A stretch of 64,000 nt of DNA from Eucalyptus grandis (lineage: Eukaryota > Streptophyta > Magnoliopsida > Myrtales > Myrtaceae). Made by a program: the position numbers and the translations under genes. Positions 35,353 through 46,754 of the stretch are shown piece after piece. Position 1 is the stretch's first letter. The number at the start of each line of letters is the position of its first letter. Under the pieces are notes generated by a model. It ran no database searches and was not told the DNA's origin. It was given only the letters and a program-made list of their open reading frames with translations. Location: the NCBI RefSeq assembly GCF_016545825.1, contig NC_052618.1, positions 20,535,561 through 20,599,560 on the forward strand, given 5' to 3'.

Positions 35353-35791
35353 ATCATTCTCGGCATCTTCATGTACTCCCTCACCAATAGAATTTTCTAA
35401 TGAGCCTAGGGCTCCAAGTCTATTAATTCTTCTCCAAGTCTATTAATTCTTTCTCCACACTTTGAGATTCTTCGTGGTTCTTGAGGTCTTTGATAGTTTG
35501 ATCTTCAAGGAACACCACATCTTGGCTTTTGAACACCTTCTTGCTTTCAGGATCCCACAATTTGTAGCCAAAGGCCTTGTGAGCATATCCCAAGAATATG
35601 CATTCCTTGGCTTTTCCATCATGCTTGACTCATTTATCTCTTGATATGTGTGCGAATGCCTTGCAATCAAACACTCTCACGTGACTGTAAAATGAACTCT
35701 TACTATTATATACACTTTGTGGTGTCTCTCCCTTGAGTGGAATCGAATGTGATAGATTTATCAAGTTCATCGCCGTCCTCATTGCCTCCCC

Positions 35792-36193
35792 CTAAAATGA
35801 GTTTGGCAACTTCGCATGGAAGAGCATACACCTTATTCTCTCACATGTTGTCCAATTCATCCTCTTGACAACGCCATCGTGCTGTGGTGTCTTAGGCACT
35901 ATTTTCTCGAGCCTTATGCCATGAACTCTGCAGTAATCCTCAAATGGCCCTAGGTATTCCCTGTCATTGTCAGTCCTCACACACTTCAATTTTCTGTCAG
36001 TCTCCCTTTCTAGTTTTACATGTAAATCCTTGAAGGTATCAAGAACTTGATCCTTCATCTTAAATGCGGTGGCCCACACCTTCCTTGAGAAGTCATCTAA
36101 TAAGGTAACATAATAGGAAGCACCACGGGTAGTTCTCAAAATCATAACACAAACACTAGTACATAACAAATCAAGTCGATTAGCTTTTTTCAA
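35792..36193 (-). pseudogene. CopC integrase remnant
   Basis: Core integrase motifs in one 133-aa frame: YYVTLLDDFSRKVWATAFK, RTDNDREYLGPFEDYCRVHG, and TPQHDGVVKRMN. The last of these has Lys where the catalytic Glu of the DDE triad sits in copia integrases (usually GVAERMN). 35,670-35,443 continues the C-terminal part in another frame. Confidence 0.8.
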
Positions 36194-36396
36194 TTGTAAA
36201 ATATATTTAAAGGCAACTCTATTATTTTTCCCTAGAATACAATCTTCACAAGGGTTTATATAGGTACCTTTTATTGTTTAGAGTAAATTCTTTGATGTGA
36301 GAACCTTCATTCCATTCTCACCCATATGTCTAAGCCTTTTGTGCCAAAACTTGGTAGATATCTCCCTTACTACATTAACATCTCTGCCACATAGTT

Positions 36397-37621
36397 TCAC
36401 TTGTATAGAGTGATACGTTTTTTACTCCTCTTGCTATCACCAAGCTGCCCTTGTTTACTTTCACAGAAGTGACTCACATAATCGTCATCATCTAGCTTTC
36501 CTACGGAGATAAGGTTAAGGCGAATATAAGGGACATGTCTTACCTCTTTCAAGATCAGCTTGCATCCATTGTTGGTCTTGATCTTAACATTTCCTATGTC
36601 AACAATCTTCGATGAGCCATCATTACCCATCTTCATGAGACCGAAGTCTCTAGTTGTATATGAAGAGAAAATTTCTCTCTTGGGGATTACATGAAAGGAG
36701 GCTCCATAATCAACTAGCCAAGTGATGTCTTGGCATGTTAAGTTGATGCTTTCATCAGTACGGATATTCCTTGTGTCTTCATAAACTATAGTGACATTTG
36801 CAACCGATGCTTCAACTTTCAGTTTGGCTACCTTTAATTGATAATCTTTAATGAGATGTTCAATTTTTCCACAATGAAAACAAGCTCTCTTCTCAACCCT
36901 TGGCCTTGATGTTGAACGACCTTTAGGTCCATAACTTTTGCTCCTCCCACGATCTACTTTCTTCTCTTGTTTATTGATAAGAAGAGTTCTTACACCATGG
37001 TTATAGTACTTTTCATCCTTGCACCTTTGCTTTTCACTTAACAGTTTATCCTTCACTAACTCCATAGTCAATGCTCCATCGAGTGTGGAATTATGCATAA
37101 ACACAACTAAGGTGTCCCTGCTTTTTGGCATAGAACCTGTTAGGAAGTGTGTATGCAATGTTGGAGTGATCATCCTCCCAATTGCATTGATTTGGTTCAC
37201 TAGATCTCATATAGTGCCCATGTATTTAGAGACTCATTCCATCTTTGTACTCCATACACGACACTTTCTTTATTAGGCTTGCTATGTTTTAAAATGTATT
37301 CATTGTGTATGTCCACTCCAGATTTCTCCACTTGTCATAAGCATTGTCTTCTTGAGTGAAGGTTTTAAAGCTGCTTTGATCGAGCCACCTTCTAATAGTG
37401 CCAACACATCTTTTGTTGAGGATAGTCCACTCATCCTCCTCCTCCTCCTCTTCTTCTACTGCTATTATTGAGGCTTTTGAGGAATCATTTTTTTCCTCTC
37501 CATCTTTTACCGAATTGAAATATGATGCCAAAGTCTTTATTATGCCCTTTGGGGGCATTCTTGTCTTGTTGGCCTTTGCAAGCCTTTGATATAGAAATGA
37601 TCCTCCGTCTTGCACCTTCAT
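36397..37621 (-). pseudogene. CopC gag and protease remnant
   Basis: 37,621-37,289 starts MKVQDGGSFLYQRL and includes an acidic run of Glu (about 37,435-37,450) and a WTIL..RCVGTIRRWLD stretch. 37,200-36,397 continues Gag with a CFHCGKIEHLIKDY zinc-knuckle relic (the last Cys is replaced). The protease entry WLVDYGASFHV follows, where the catalytic DSG/DTG is DYG. The pre-integrase lead-in (VRHVPYIRLNLISVGKL) is recognisable. Frame breaks at about 37,200-37,290. The protein cannot be functional. Confidence 0.8.
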
Positions 37622-37701
37622 ATTACATAATTTGTAGCTATGAGCATAATCATGTTGACCTTGTCTTTTGACATATTTTACAATCTACCTCTGATACCAC
37701 T

Positions 37702-38347
37702 TGCTATAAATTAAGTCAAAATGAAATCAATCGCAGCAAATTTCTAACTATCAGAATTGCACAATATGCAAAACATAAATAACATAGCAAATGAGAGAAA
37801 AGAAGAACGACACAATAGAAAATTTTTCATGTGGAAAACTCAAGATGGGAAAAACCACAAGACGTTAATCCAGAAACCCTCCACTATAATCAAAGGATTA
37901 TAATTAACACTCCAATGGTGTTTCTCTCACAATAAATCCTCACAATTGTCACAAAACATATCCTCCATTGAAAAAATCTCATGAACTCTCATGTTTACTC
38001 ACGTTGTTGAAGACTCTTGTGATCTTTCTTGAGTATTTTCAAGTGTTCTTTAAATCTCCATCCAATCCTTCTATTTATAGTGGTAGACCTCCACGCAAAT
38101 TAGGAATCCTGGCTAATTGGTAATCACATTTCAATTAAAAACTTTCATGATTTATTGAATTCCTTTAATTTAGGCATTCCCTATAATTATATCCTGATAT
38201 TCTTCCTAAATAAGACTAATTCTTATTTATATTTCTTCATTTTCAGCATCCTACTAAAATAAAACTCCATTCCTATTATGTAATCTTGATGAGCAATCTT
38301 TGGGATATTCCAAATTGACTCTCGAACATGTTGGGTTGCTCCTAACA
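37702..38347 (-). repeat. CopC 5' LTR
   Basis: Partner of 33,035-33,632, with ends TG...CA. It is about 48 bp longer than the other LTR, mainly through an indel near 38,205-38,260 (TATTCTTCCTAAATAAG region). Confidence 0.8.
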
Positions 38348-39131
38348 AGAGCCAACCATCATAGCACTAAGCAACTCGATCAATCTCTGTGCACAATCAA
38401 CATTGTAGAGCAATGAAGTAACCATTTCAAATTACAACAACAGTGGTCTTGGGGCGATGCTCTACTGATGAGAAAAAACCGTCGACATAACAAGCTATGA
38501 ACTTGATGGACTTACTCTTGAACAATGCTTGTGCAACATCCTCAATTTGACCCCTATATAAGGAATAGAATTACAATGATAATCGACAAATTATGGAAAA
38601 AGCAAGGGATGACCACCTTAAGATAAAAATCCAATTTTATATTGGTGGACCATGAATTTTTGAAAAAGTGGAAACGGGCCACAAACAAGGAGTCATGATG
38701 GGCTCATCAAGGCCAACCAAGCTCAACTTGGTCTTTGGAAACTTGTACATTAATTACCCATGTGCATGAATAGTATTTTATACTATAATTTGATTAAATC
38801 CCTAAATTACATCTTCTAGAAGCTTGTTGGCTTAATGAGACAAGGCTTGTTGTCTTTTAAGGAAGGGTAGGTGCCCTGTTGAAGAAGGAAAATGAAAAGA
38901 CCAAATTAGTTAACTTCCTTAGTTCATTCCCAAATAGAGCACATGCTTGAAATCTAACATTAAATGAAGAGTGGATAGGAAGATTTCAAGAGCTCTCGAT
39001 GGCCATTCAAAGGACTTGGCCAAGAAAAATTTATGGGATTTTTTACTAAGCTTATTAAGGATGTGAGGAAACTTGAAAGAGAAGTTCCTTTCTCTCATTT
39101 ATTTCTCTCTCTTTCCCCCTTCATCAATCGA

Positions 39132-39168
<37 letters not shown>

Positions 39169-39593
39169 TCTCCCTCTCTTTCTTTCCTTTCGGCTGACCA
39201 CTACACCACCATTGCCCACTATTGCCTTTGTTGTTGCTGTCCTCACGGCAATCCAGTTGTTGCGACCCGATCTCGTTGCCATCCCTCACGAGGAAAGGAA
39301 AGGGAAACATCGAATTTATGAGTACTTGACCATGAAAGTTTCCTTATAGTCCTCAACCATAGGGATGTTATCACCTCACCCCTCAGACGAACCTTATGTA
39401 AGTTTACTTAATCGTAATCATAAGTTCTCCCAAACTCATCCCCCGCGTAATAATGGAGAGTCGCCCATGGTACATCTTGACCAACGGTTTTAAGGTTAAA
39501 AAAAAATCCATACGTAAAGGTGAGTTTAGAGGTACCTTTACCATGAAAACCCTCTCGATAGGATGCTTTGTCCATAAGGATGACATCGCTTCA
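38348..39593. other. Intergenic / unidentified repeat
   Basis: No gene. Contains a (CT)n microsatellite at about 39,134-39,164. The last part (39,400-39,593) is the flank of the split solo LTR and looks like older repeat sequence. Confidence 0.5.
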
Positions 39594-40926
39594 TGTGACA
39601 TCCTGAAATTTGATCCCTCTAAGGGATAAATGAATGTGAATTTCGTCAATGTATTGTTGGTTGATCTCAATCAGAATTGATCACTATTGAGATACTGACT
39701 TTAAGGGGAAAGGCTAATGAGGACATAACTCGTACGACTAAATAACTTGACTTGGGAAAACGACTTGACCGTAAGACTTGCGTGAGGACGATCCTGTAGA
39801 TAGGTAGACCGATTTCAAGGATGACTAGAAGTCGATTCATAGATAAAACATAATGGAATGCCAAGTAATTCCGTTTACTGTTATCGAACCCGCGAATGAC
39901 CCTAGGTCAATCCTTAGTAATTGTGTACTTTGAAATAAGAATCTATCATCCACAAGTTCATGTAGTCAATGACGTCCATGTGTCAAGATGTCTTAAACGT
40001 GGTTTAACACGAGTCGGTTACGTGTGAATCCCCAAAGCCGCTCGTTAGTCTAAGTTGTACCCAAAATGGCATTGGGTGAAATTGACATGGCAAGAGAACT
40101 TAAGATTGGATTTCGAATTATCGGGAATGTCCGAGACGGACTTTGGATGAAGCTACTTTGACAGTCGGCAATGCCAATTAAGCCGAGTATTTGGAAAAGG
40201 AGTTTTTGGAGCAAGGAAGTGAGCCCATAAAGAAGTGGGCCGGGCCAAGCTAGTGTGGGCCTTAGGCCCAAGGTGGGACAGCCACCATGATGAGCCTAAA
40301 GCAAGCAAGTGAGCTCATTGGACCCAAACCAACTATTCCTCCTTCCAAGCCCATTGCCAAACCTTAAGCCCATTTGAGCCTAATCAAGCCTAATCAATTC
40401 CCAAGCCTATTCCTATTCATTTCCAAGCCCATTTATTAGGCCCATACATCAATTTCAACCCAAGGTCAAATTGATAATTTGTGCAAGGTGAAAATGACCA
40501 AATTGCCCCTAAAAGCAATTGGATAAGGCAAATGAAGGGAGAGAAGATGAGGGCACTTGCATGGGGAGTTGGAGCAAGCATTGATGAGCCTTGATGGAGA
40601 AGACTTCAGCTCTATCTTCACTCTCTCTCTCCCTTCCATTAGCCCCAACCGTCGAGCTCTCTCTCTCCTCATTCTCCATCTCTTCTAGTTTCTATTCCAG
40701 CAAACCTTCCTCTAAAGAGCTGAGTTGATTGTTGGCTTCCTGGACGAATCAGATCACATGCCACCCACCATTGTCTTCAGGAGATCCAGACTGTACCGAA
40801 GGACTTAGCCGTTCGCCGATCGGAGTCGCCGTTTGACCTGTTAGCCAGCTAGAAGCTAGCGACAGTCTGACCGCCTGGCCCTATTCTACTTCAGCTGTCC
40901 TTCTTGCGAAAACTCGAGTTGTTCGT

Positions 40927-41836
40927 TGTTGGAGAAATCCTCGTGAAGTGTTTTGAAGTTGACAAAATGTTTCCATCAGTCTAGTCTGAAGGCTTGCAGA
41001 CTCTGCTATTTAAAGTATGAAGACCTCCGGACAGCCAGACTCAAGACTCAAAGTCTATCCTCATTGACAGTTTCTAATCTGTTGAATAAATGCTATCCAG
41101 AATTGGAAGTTTCATTAAGGATGTGGCCTTATCGACTGGAGAAGATCTCTTGGCTGGATATGACATAACAGAATCCTTTGTTTGATCATAATTGATTCGA
41201 AGATTAAAGATCCGATGATTGGCAAAGTAAACTTGGAAGATTCTACTTATGGAAACCGAGATCCTGATTGTATGGGCGAACAGGATTGATGGGCTATCGA
41301 CATGTTCCTTTAATAGCTCGAATGATTTTCCTAATTGATTCCGTCCAACGGGTAGATTGGAGGAATTCCTTTGGTAAGTGCCAACGGGTATGATGGCATG
41401 AAGGAGTATATAAGGAAGATGTTCCAGTTGTTCGAGTGTGTGCACGATAGAAGAATTCCAAAGTCTGAAGCTCCTTGTTCTTAGTCAATTCATTTGTTGA
41501 GCAAAATCGTGTAAACAAAAGAGAGTCCATATTCGTGAGAAACCTTGAGGAAGTGTGGTAGAACATCTACACTGTAAAATCAAGGAAAAGCTATGCTGTA
41601 ACTTCTCTTTTGTTCATAGTGAAATCCAGCCGGTGGGCTGTCAGTGCGGAAGAGTGGACGTAGGTTTGGAATAAGCCGAACCACTATAAATCTTGTGTTC
41701 ATTTCTCTCTTCCCTAACCTTTACTTTACTTTGATCGTATTTTCCTTTCTATCGATTGCCTAGAATTGCTTCCATATCTCGAGAATTTGTTTGTGCACCT
41801 ATTCACCCCCTCTAGGTGCTTATACTAGCTATCTCA
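40927..41836 (+). repeat. CopB 5' LTR
   Basis: TG...CA ends (TGTTGGAGAAATCC ... GCTATCTCA). Very close to the 3' LTR over most of its length; the first 200 bases show more changes, many of them C/T or G/A. Confidence 0.93.
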
Positions 41837-41837
41837 A

Positions 41838-41850
41838 TTGGTATCGAGCT
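41838..41850 (+). other. CopB primer-binding site (tRNA-iMet, mutated)
   Basis: TTGGTATCGAGCT follows the LTR CA by one base. It differs from the usual TTGGTATCAGAGC by a lost or altered base at the AGAG position. Confidence 0.75.
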
Positions 41851-41895
41851 CGTGTACTCACTTTTGTTGAAGTGTTTTACTTGAGTTAAAGATCC

Positions 41896-43420
41896 ATGGC
41901 TAGTATGTTGGCTCCGGGATCGGTAGAATGGCAAAGCAATACTGCACCACCTTACTTTGATGGAAATGATTACAACATATGGAAAAACAAGATGAAAGCA
42001 TTCCTAAGATCAAAGGATCCTCTCGAAATGGGACGTTGTAGAAAAATGAATCATTCCTAAAGCTGCATCTGTCTCAAAAAGAGGAAAAGATGTTGTTGAG
42101 TCTAGCGAAATGACTCTCAGAAGAGATAATCAAGAGACAAGCTCTTGATGCAAAAGCAATTTATTCCTTATATTGTGCTTTATCCCCTACTGAATATAAC
42201 AGAATATCTTCGTGTGTTACAGCCAAAGAAGTCTGGAATAGATTACATATTACCTATGAAGGAACCGATCGAGTGAAAGAGACTAGAATCAACATTCTCC
42301 TCGGCCAATATGAAGCATTCAAAATGAAACCATGAGAATCTATAACTGATATGTTTAGTTGTTTTACAGATATTGTGAATGGTCTTGAAAATCAAGATCA
42401 ACCAATTTCTGATCTCATGAAAGTAAACAAACTACTGCGTGGACTCTCCAAGGATTGGAATCACATAAAGACCTCAATCAGAGAGACCCAAAGAATCATG
42501 CCACTATCTGTTGATGAGTTGGTTGGGACTCTTCAGTCTTATGAAGTAGAACGAATCAATGAAGACGAATACCCTAAAGATTCAGAAAGCTGAACAGTAA
42601 AAGGAAGAAGATTCAATCCAAAGAAACAAAGTTTTCAAAAACAATGACTAAGTCTCGTTGAAGATGATGAATCAAACAAAGATGTAGTCTCGCTTTGAAT
42701 GTAAGAAAAGGGACACATCAGACCCAACCGTCCTCTTCGAGAAAGAATAAAGGAAAACTGAAAAGTACCGAAAAGCTCTTAAAGCTGAAACCTGGAGTGA
42801 TACGAGTGTGAAGAAAGTAATGATGATTATGCCAATATATGTCTGATGGCACAATCGGATTCAGTTCAAATTCCGAGACAGATTCTGACTTTAAAGCTAA
42901 TTTGAGGTAAGTAACTTCAAAATCCCTATTAAGGTTTCAAAGTATATTGATGAATTGTGTTTTAGTCTTAAGACTTCTCTTAAAAGAATTTCCGAACTCA
43001 AGAAAGAAAATTCTGCTATAAAACAACAGGAAAATATTTTGAAAGAAAAAAGTGAAAAGTTTAGACAAGAATGTTTCTTCTCTTAAAGAAAGTGAAGATA
43101 ATTTGTTAAAAGAAAATGCATTCTTGAAAAGAGATATCTCAAATATTTCCAAAAGATTTTCTATAGGATCTAAGAAACTTGAAAAAATTCTTTCTGTACA
43201 AAGACCTTATTTTAATAAATTTGGTTTGGGAATGATTGCTAAAACCATTCCTTTAATTGATTTTCCTAAGGTGAAGGAAAGAATCAAACAAAGACCCACA
43301 AGAGATGCTTACAAAAATCATTTTAAAAGAATCTTTGTAAAACCAAGAGGTCGCAATGCTCTCGGATGTTCAAAATGCACGGTGCAGATCATTTTGAAAA
43401 AGAATGTCCTATGATTTGGA
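41896..43420 (+). pseudogene. CopB gag, frameshifted
   Basis: Starts MASMLAPGSVEWQSN followed by PPYFDGNDYNIWKNKMKAF. An extra base near 42,027 breaks the frame. AKEVWNRLHITYEGTD and DMFSCFTDIVNGLENQDQP follow, with an in-frame TGA at about 42,334. A mutated first zinc knuckle lies near 42,700 and a second (CSKC..FEK) at 43,365-43,410. 43,052-43,414 is coiled-coil-like (KSLDKNVSSLKESEDNLLKE). Role in the family: assembly of the virus-like particle and packaging of the element RNA. Confidence 0.85.
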
Positions 43421-43534
43421 AACCTGTTAAAAGGTATGGGCAAAAATCGCATATCATACTAACACCAATGGACCCAAGAAAATATGGGTACTAAAGAAGG
43501 TTTGAGTTTTTTTTTAAATGCAGGTCACTATCAA

Positions 43535-44569
43535 GAAAAATGTAAAATGGTATCTGGATAGTGGATGCTCAAGACACATGACAGAGACTCAAATTACTTC
43601 ATAAAGCTTGTTCGAGTAAATGGTGGAAAAGTCTCTTTTGGAGGAAACATCAAAGGAAAAATTGTGGGATTTGGAACTGTAAAGATTGGAAATCTCAAAA
43701 TCAGCAATGTTTCCTTAGTGGAAGGGCTCAATTACAATATGCTCAGTATTAGTCAGCTATGTGATACTAGTTTCAAAATCAACTTTCAAGAGGGAATATG
43801 TTATGGAATTAGTAAAGATTCTACTCAGTCATTCATGGGTCGAAGACATGGAAATATCTACCTCTTGGATGTGAAACCAGATGAATCACAATGTCTTATC
43901 TCAATCCAAGACGAAGCAAACTTATGGCACAGAAAGCTTGGGCACGTCAATATGAAGCAAATAGCCAAAATCTCAACAAAGAAGCTTGTTCGTGGTCTAC
44001 CCAATTTATCATACCAAAAGTCTAATCTATGTACACCATGTATATTGGGAAAACATGTAAGAAATTCCTTTAAACCAATAAATCAAGTTTCCACTAACCG
44101 TATATTGCAGCTTCTGCATATGGATCTATTTGGACCAACCAGAACACAAAGCATTGGAGGTAAGAAATACTGCCTGGTAATTGTGGATGATTACTCACGA
44201 TTCACTTGGGTATATTTCTTGGCAAGTAAGTCTAAAACTTTCTCTTACTTTGAAAAGTTTGCTAAAAAGGTTCAAAATGAAAAATGGTATGTTATCTCAA
44301 GTATAAGAACAGATCATGGAGGTGAATTTGAAAATCATGATTTTACAAAATTTTGTGATGAATCTGGTTTCCAAAGATGTATTCTCCTCTCCATATACTC
44401 CGAGCAAAATGGAGTTGTGGAAAGAAAGAATAGATCTCTTCAAGAAATGGCTAGAACTCTTTTAATTGAAAGTAACATCTCTTCACGTTTTTGGGCTGAA
44501 GCAGTTTCTACAACATGTTACATTATAAATAGAGTTTTTCTAAGGCCTATTCGGAAAAAACCCCTATGA
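43535..44569 (+). CDS. CopB protease start, GAG-pre-integrase and integrase
   Basis: The aspartic-protease motif WYLDSGCSRHMT lies just upstream of and overlapping the long frame (about 43,540-43,590). Then come VSLVEGLNYNMLSISQLC, the zinc-binding pre-integrase region LWHRKLGHVNMKQ ... CTPCILGK (HHCC), and the integrase core with all three catalytic acidic residues: LLHMDLFGP, RTDHGGEFEN and YSEQNGVVERKNR. Open for 334 codons. It ends at a frameshift in an A/C homopolymer (about 44,560), after which RKNPYELFKEKKP..HVFGCK continues in another frame to about 44,700. This is the best-preserved part of the element. Role: cutting the polyprotein and inserting the cDNA into host DNA. Confidence 0.9.
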
Positions 44570-45041
44570 ACTATTCAAAGAAAAGAAGCCTATTGTTTCA
44601 TATTTTCATGTATTTGGATGCAAATGTTTTATACTGAAAAATGCAAATGATCGAGTTGGTAAGTTTGAAGAAAAGTCGATGAAGGCATCTTCCTTGGATA
44701 TTCAACCACAAGCAAAGCGTACGAGTCTACAACAAGAAGACTCAAATAGTAGAAGAATCAATGAATGTTAAATTCCAAGACTCTATGCAAAATGAATCCA
44801 TTCAGACTCATCTTGAAGAATCTGAACTCTTTCTAGACTCTACAAAGTCTAAAATAGCTCAGACTTTGAAGGACCAAAGCAACAAGTGATCTGTTGAAGA
44901 TTCAAGTGAAGGAAGCGACCATCAATCGACAAATTAACCAGCAACCGGAAACATAAGTCCGGTCATCCCAAAGATCTTATTATTGGCGACATCAATGAAG
45001 GAATTCGCACAAGATCCAAAAGGCGCGAAGAGTCTAGTGCT

Positions 45042-45770
45042 GTGGCTCTTGTTTCTGAAATAGAACCCAAAATCATAAAAGAAGCTTTATCTGATGAAAG
45101 TTGGATTGAAGCTATGCAAGAAGAGCTCAGGCAATTCAGTATTAATGATGTTTGGGAATTGACTCCTAAACCAAAAGGTAAATATGTTATTGGAGCTAAA
45201 TGGGTTTTCAGGAACAAGATGAACGAGAAAGGAAAAGTTATAAGAAACAAGGCAAGACTAGTGGCCAATGGATACACACAAGAAGAAGGGATATACTATG
45301 ACGAGACTTAGCACCAGTAGCAAGGTTAGAAGCAATTCGATTATTACTTGCTTTTGCTTGTTATAATAATTTCAGGTTATTCCAAATGGATGTCAAAAGT
45401 GCATTCCTAAATGGATTCATCCAAGAGGAAGTCTATGTGGAACAACCTCCTGGCTTTGAAGACCCAAGGAAACCAGACTCAGTATTCAGACTCAAAAAGG
45501 CTTTATATGGCTTAAAACAAGCACCTCGAGCTTGGTACGACGTGACCGAGTAAGTTTTTAATTGAAAATGGATTTGTTAAAGGTAAAGTAGACACTACTC
45601 TTTTCATTAAAAGAGAAAGTAAGAGTTTTCTACTTGTTCAAATATATGTCGATGATATTATTTTTGGATCCTCTAATGAAAGTCTGTGCAAGAAATTCTC
45701 TAAGACTATGCAGGATGAATTTGAAATGAGCATGATGGATTTCAAGCAGACCCTAAAGAATCACATTTAA
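45042..45770 (+). pseudogene. CopB reverse transcriptase, frameshifted and truncated
   Basis: 45,042-45,311 has SWIEAMQEELRQF, GAKWVFRNKMNEKG and KARLVANGYTQEEG. A one- or two-base loss near 45,309 is followed by APVARLEAIRLLLAFA, QMDVKSAFLNGF and LKKALYGLKQAPRAWY. Another frame break comes at about 45,540, then FLLVQIYVDDIIFGS with an intact YVDD active site (about 45,647). After EFEMSMM (45,735) the sequence jumps to ADPKESHLNAA. About 80-100 residues of the RT thumb/connection are missing. Confidence 0.88.
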
Positions 45771-46330
45771 ATGCTGCAAAGCGTATTATCAAATATATTG
45801 CATCAACTTCAAGCTTCGGTCTCTGGTATCCTAAAAGGGGAGACTTTACTCTTCTTGGGTACTCAGATGCAGACTTAGCCGGATGTAGAGTTGATAGAAA
45901 GAGCACCTCAGGTATCTGTCAACTACTTGGAGGCAAGACAATGTCTTGGTTTTCAAGGAAGCAAAGTACAGTAGCTCTCTCTACAACATAAGCAGAATAT
46001 GTAGCTCTTGGAAGCTGTTGTTCACAAATTCTGTGGATAAAACAACAGCTAAGAGACTTTGGAATTGAAGATTCATGCACGGAGATTAAATGTGACAACA
46101 CCAGCGCAATCAATCTCACCAAAAATCCAATTCTTCACTCAAGAGCAAAGCATATAGAGATACGACATCACTTCATTAAAGATCATGTTCAAAATGGAGA
46201 AATCTTGATTCAGTTTGTTGACTCAAAGAACCAACTGGCGGATATATTTACAAAGCCTTTGGAGAAAAATCAATTTGAAATTATCCGTTCCAGACTCAAC
46301 ATTTTGAGGTTTGAAGAAGTTAAAGTCTAG
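45750..46330 (+). pseudogene. CopB RNase H
   Basis: One frame carries LLGYSDADLAGCRVDRKSTSG, VALSTT then a TAA stop (45,989-45,991) in place of one sense codon before AEYVALGSC, then CDNTSAINLTKNPILH, AKHIEIRHHFI and LADIFTKPLEKN. It ends in a TAG at 46,328-46,330. The motifs are otherwise intact. Role: degrading the RNA strand during reverse transcription. Confidence 0.88.
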
Positions 46331-46606
46331 AGACTCTCGACTCGGTGCAAATAAGACTTTGACTGCAAGACTTTGACTGTAAGTTATTCTCTCTCTCTAA
46401 TCTCATCTTGAAAAGGTACGTTCATCAACCGTGTTTGATTATTGTTATCTCAAACGCTATCGTTAATTGACGAAATTATTGCATCGTTTCTTTTAGAAAA
46501 AGAAGTTATTTTGATATGACCATTTTTCGAAAAAGGCAGTTATTTTTTAAAAGGCATCTTTTCACTTACCATTACAACGGTTGGTATCCCCTCATTTCGA
46601 CTGTCT

Positions 46607-46612
46607 TATATA
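46607..46612 (+). promoter_or_regulatory. Possible internal TATA motif before ORF3
   Basis: TATATA inside CTGTCTTATATACGGTC, 143 bp before the ORF3 ATG and between pol and ORF3. It could drive a separate ORF3 transcript, or be chance in AT-rich DNA. Confidence 0.2.
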
Positions 46613-46754
46613 CGGTCAGTTTCTCTTTGTTTAACTCCAAAACCCTAAAAAGCACCAATCTTCCATTCTTGTTTTCCTCTCTTACTTAATCTTCGAAAAA
46701 GTTGTCATCTTTCTTGGGAAAGTCAAGCAAGGAATCTTTCAAAGACTAAGAAAG

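Larger units (their letters stand above)
33035..38347 (-). mobile_element. CopC: old Ty1/copia retrotransposon
   Basis: 3' LTR at 33,035-33,632 and 5' LTR at 37,702-38,347. The primer-binding site for tRNA-iMet lies left of the 5' LTR (minus strand TGGTATCAGAGG, about 37,690-37,700). A polypurine tract (minus GGAGGAGATT) adjoins the 3' LTR. The interior follows the copia order gag, protease, integrase, RT, RNase H on the minus strand, broken by many stops and frameshifts. No clear TSD remains, and the LTRs are strongly diverged, so this is an old insertion. Confidence 0.88.
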
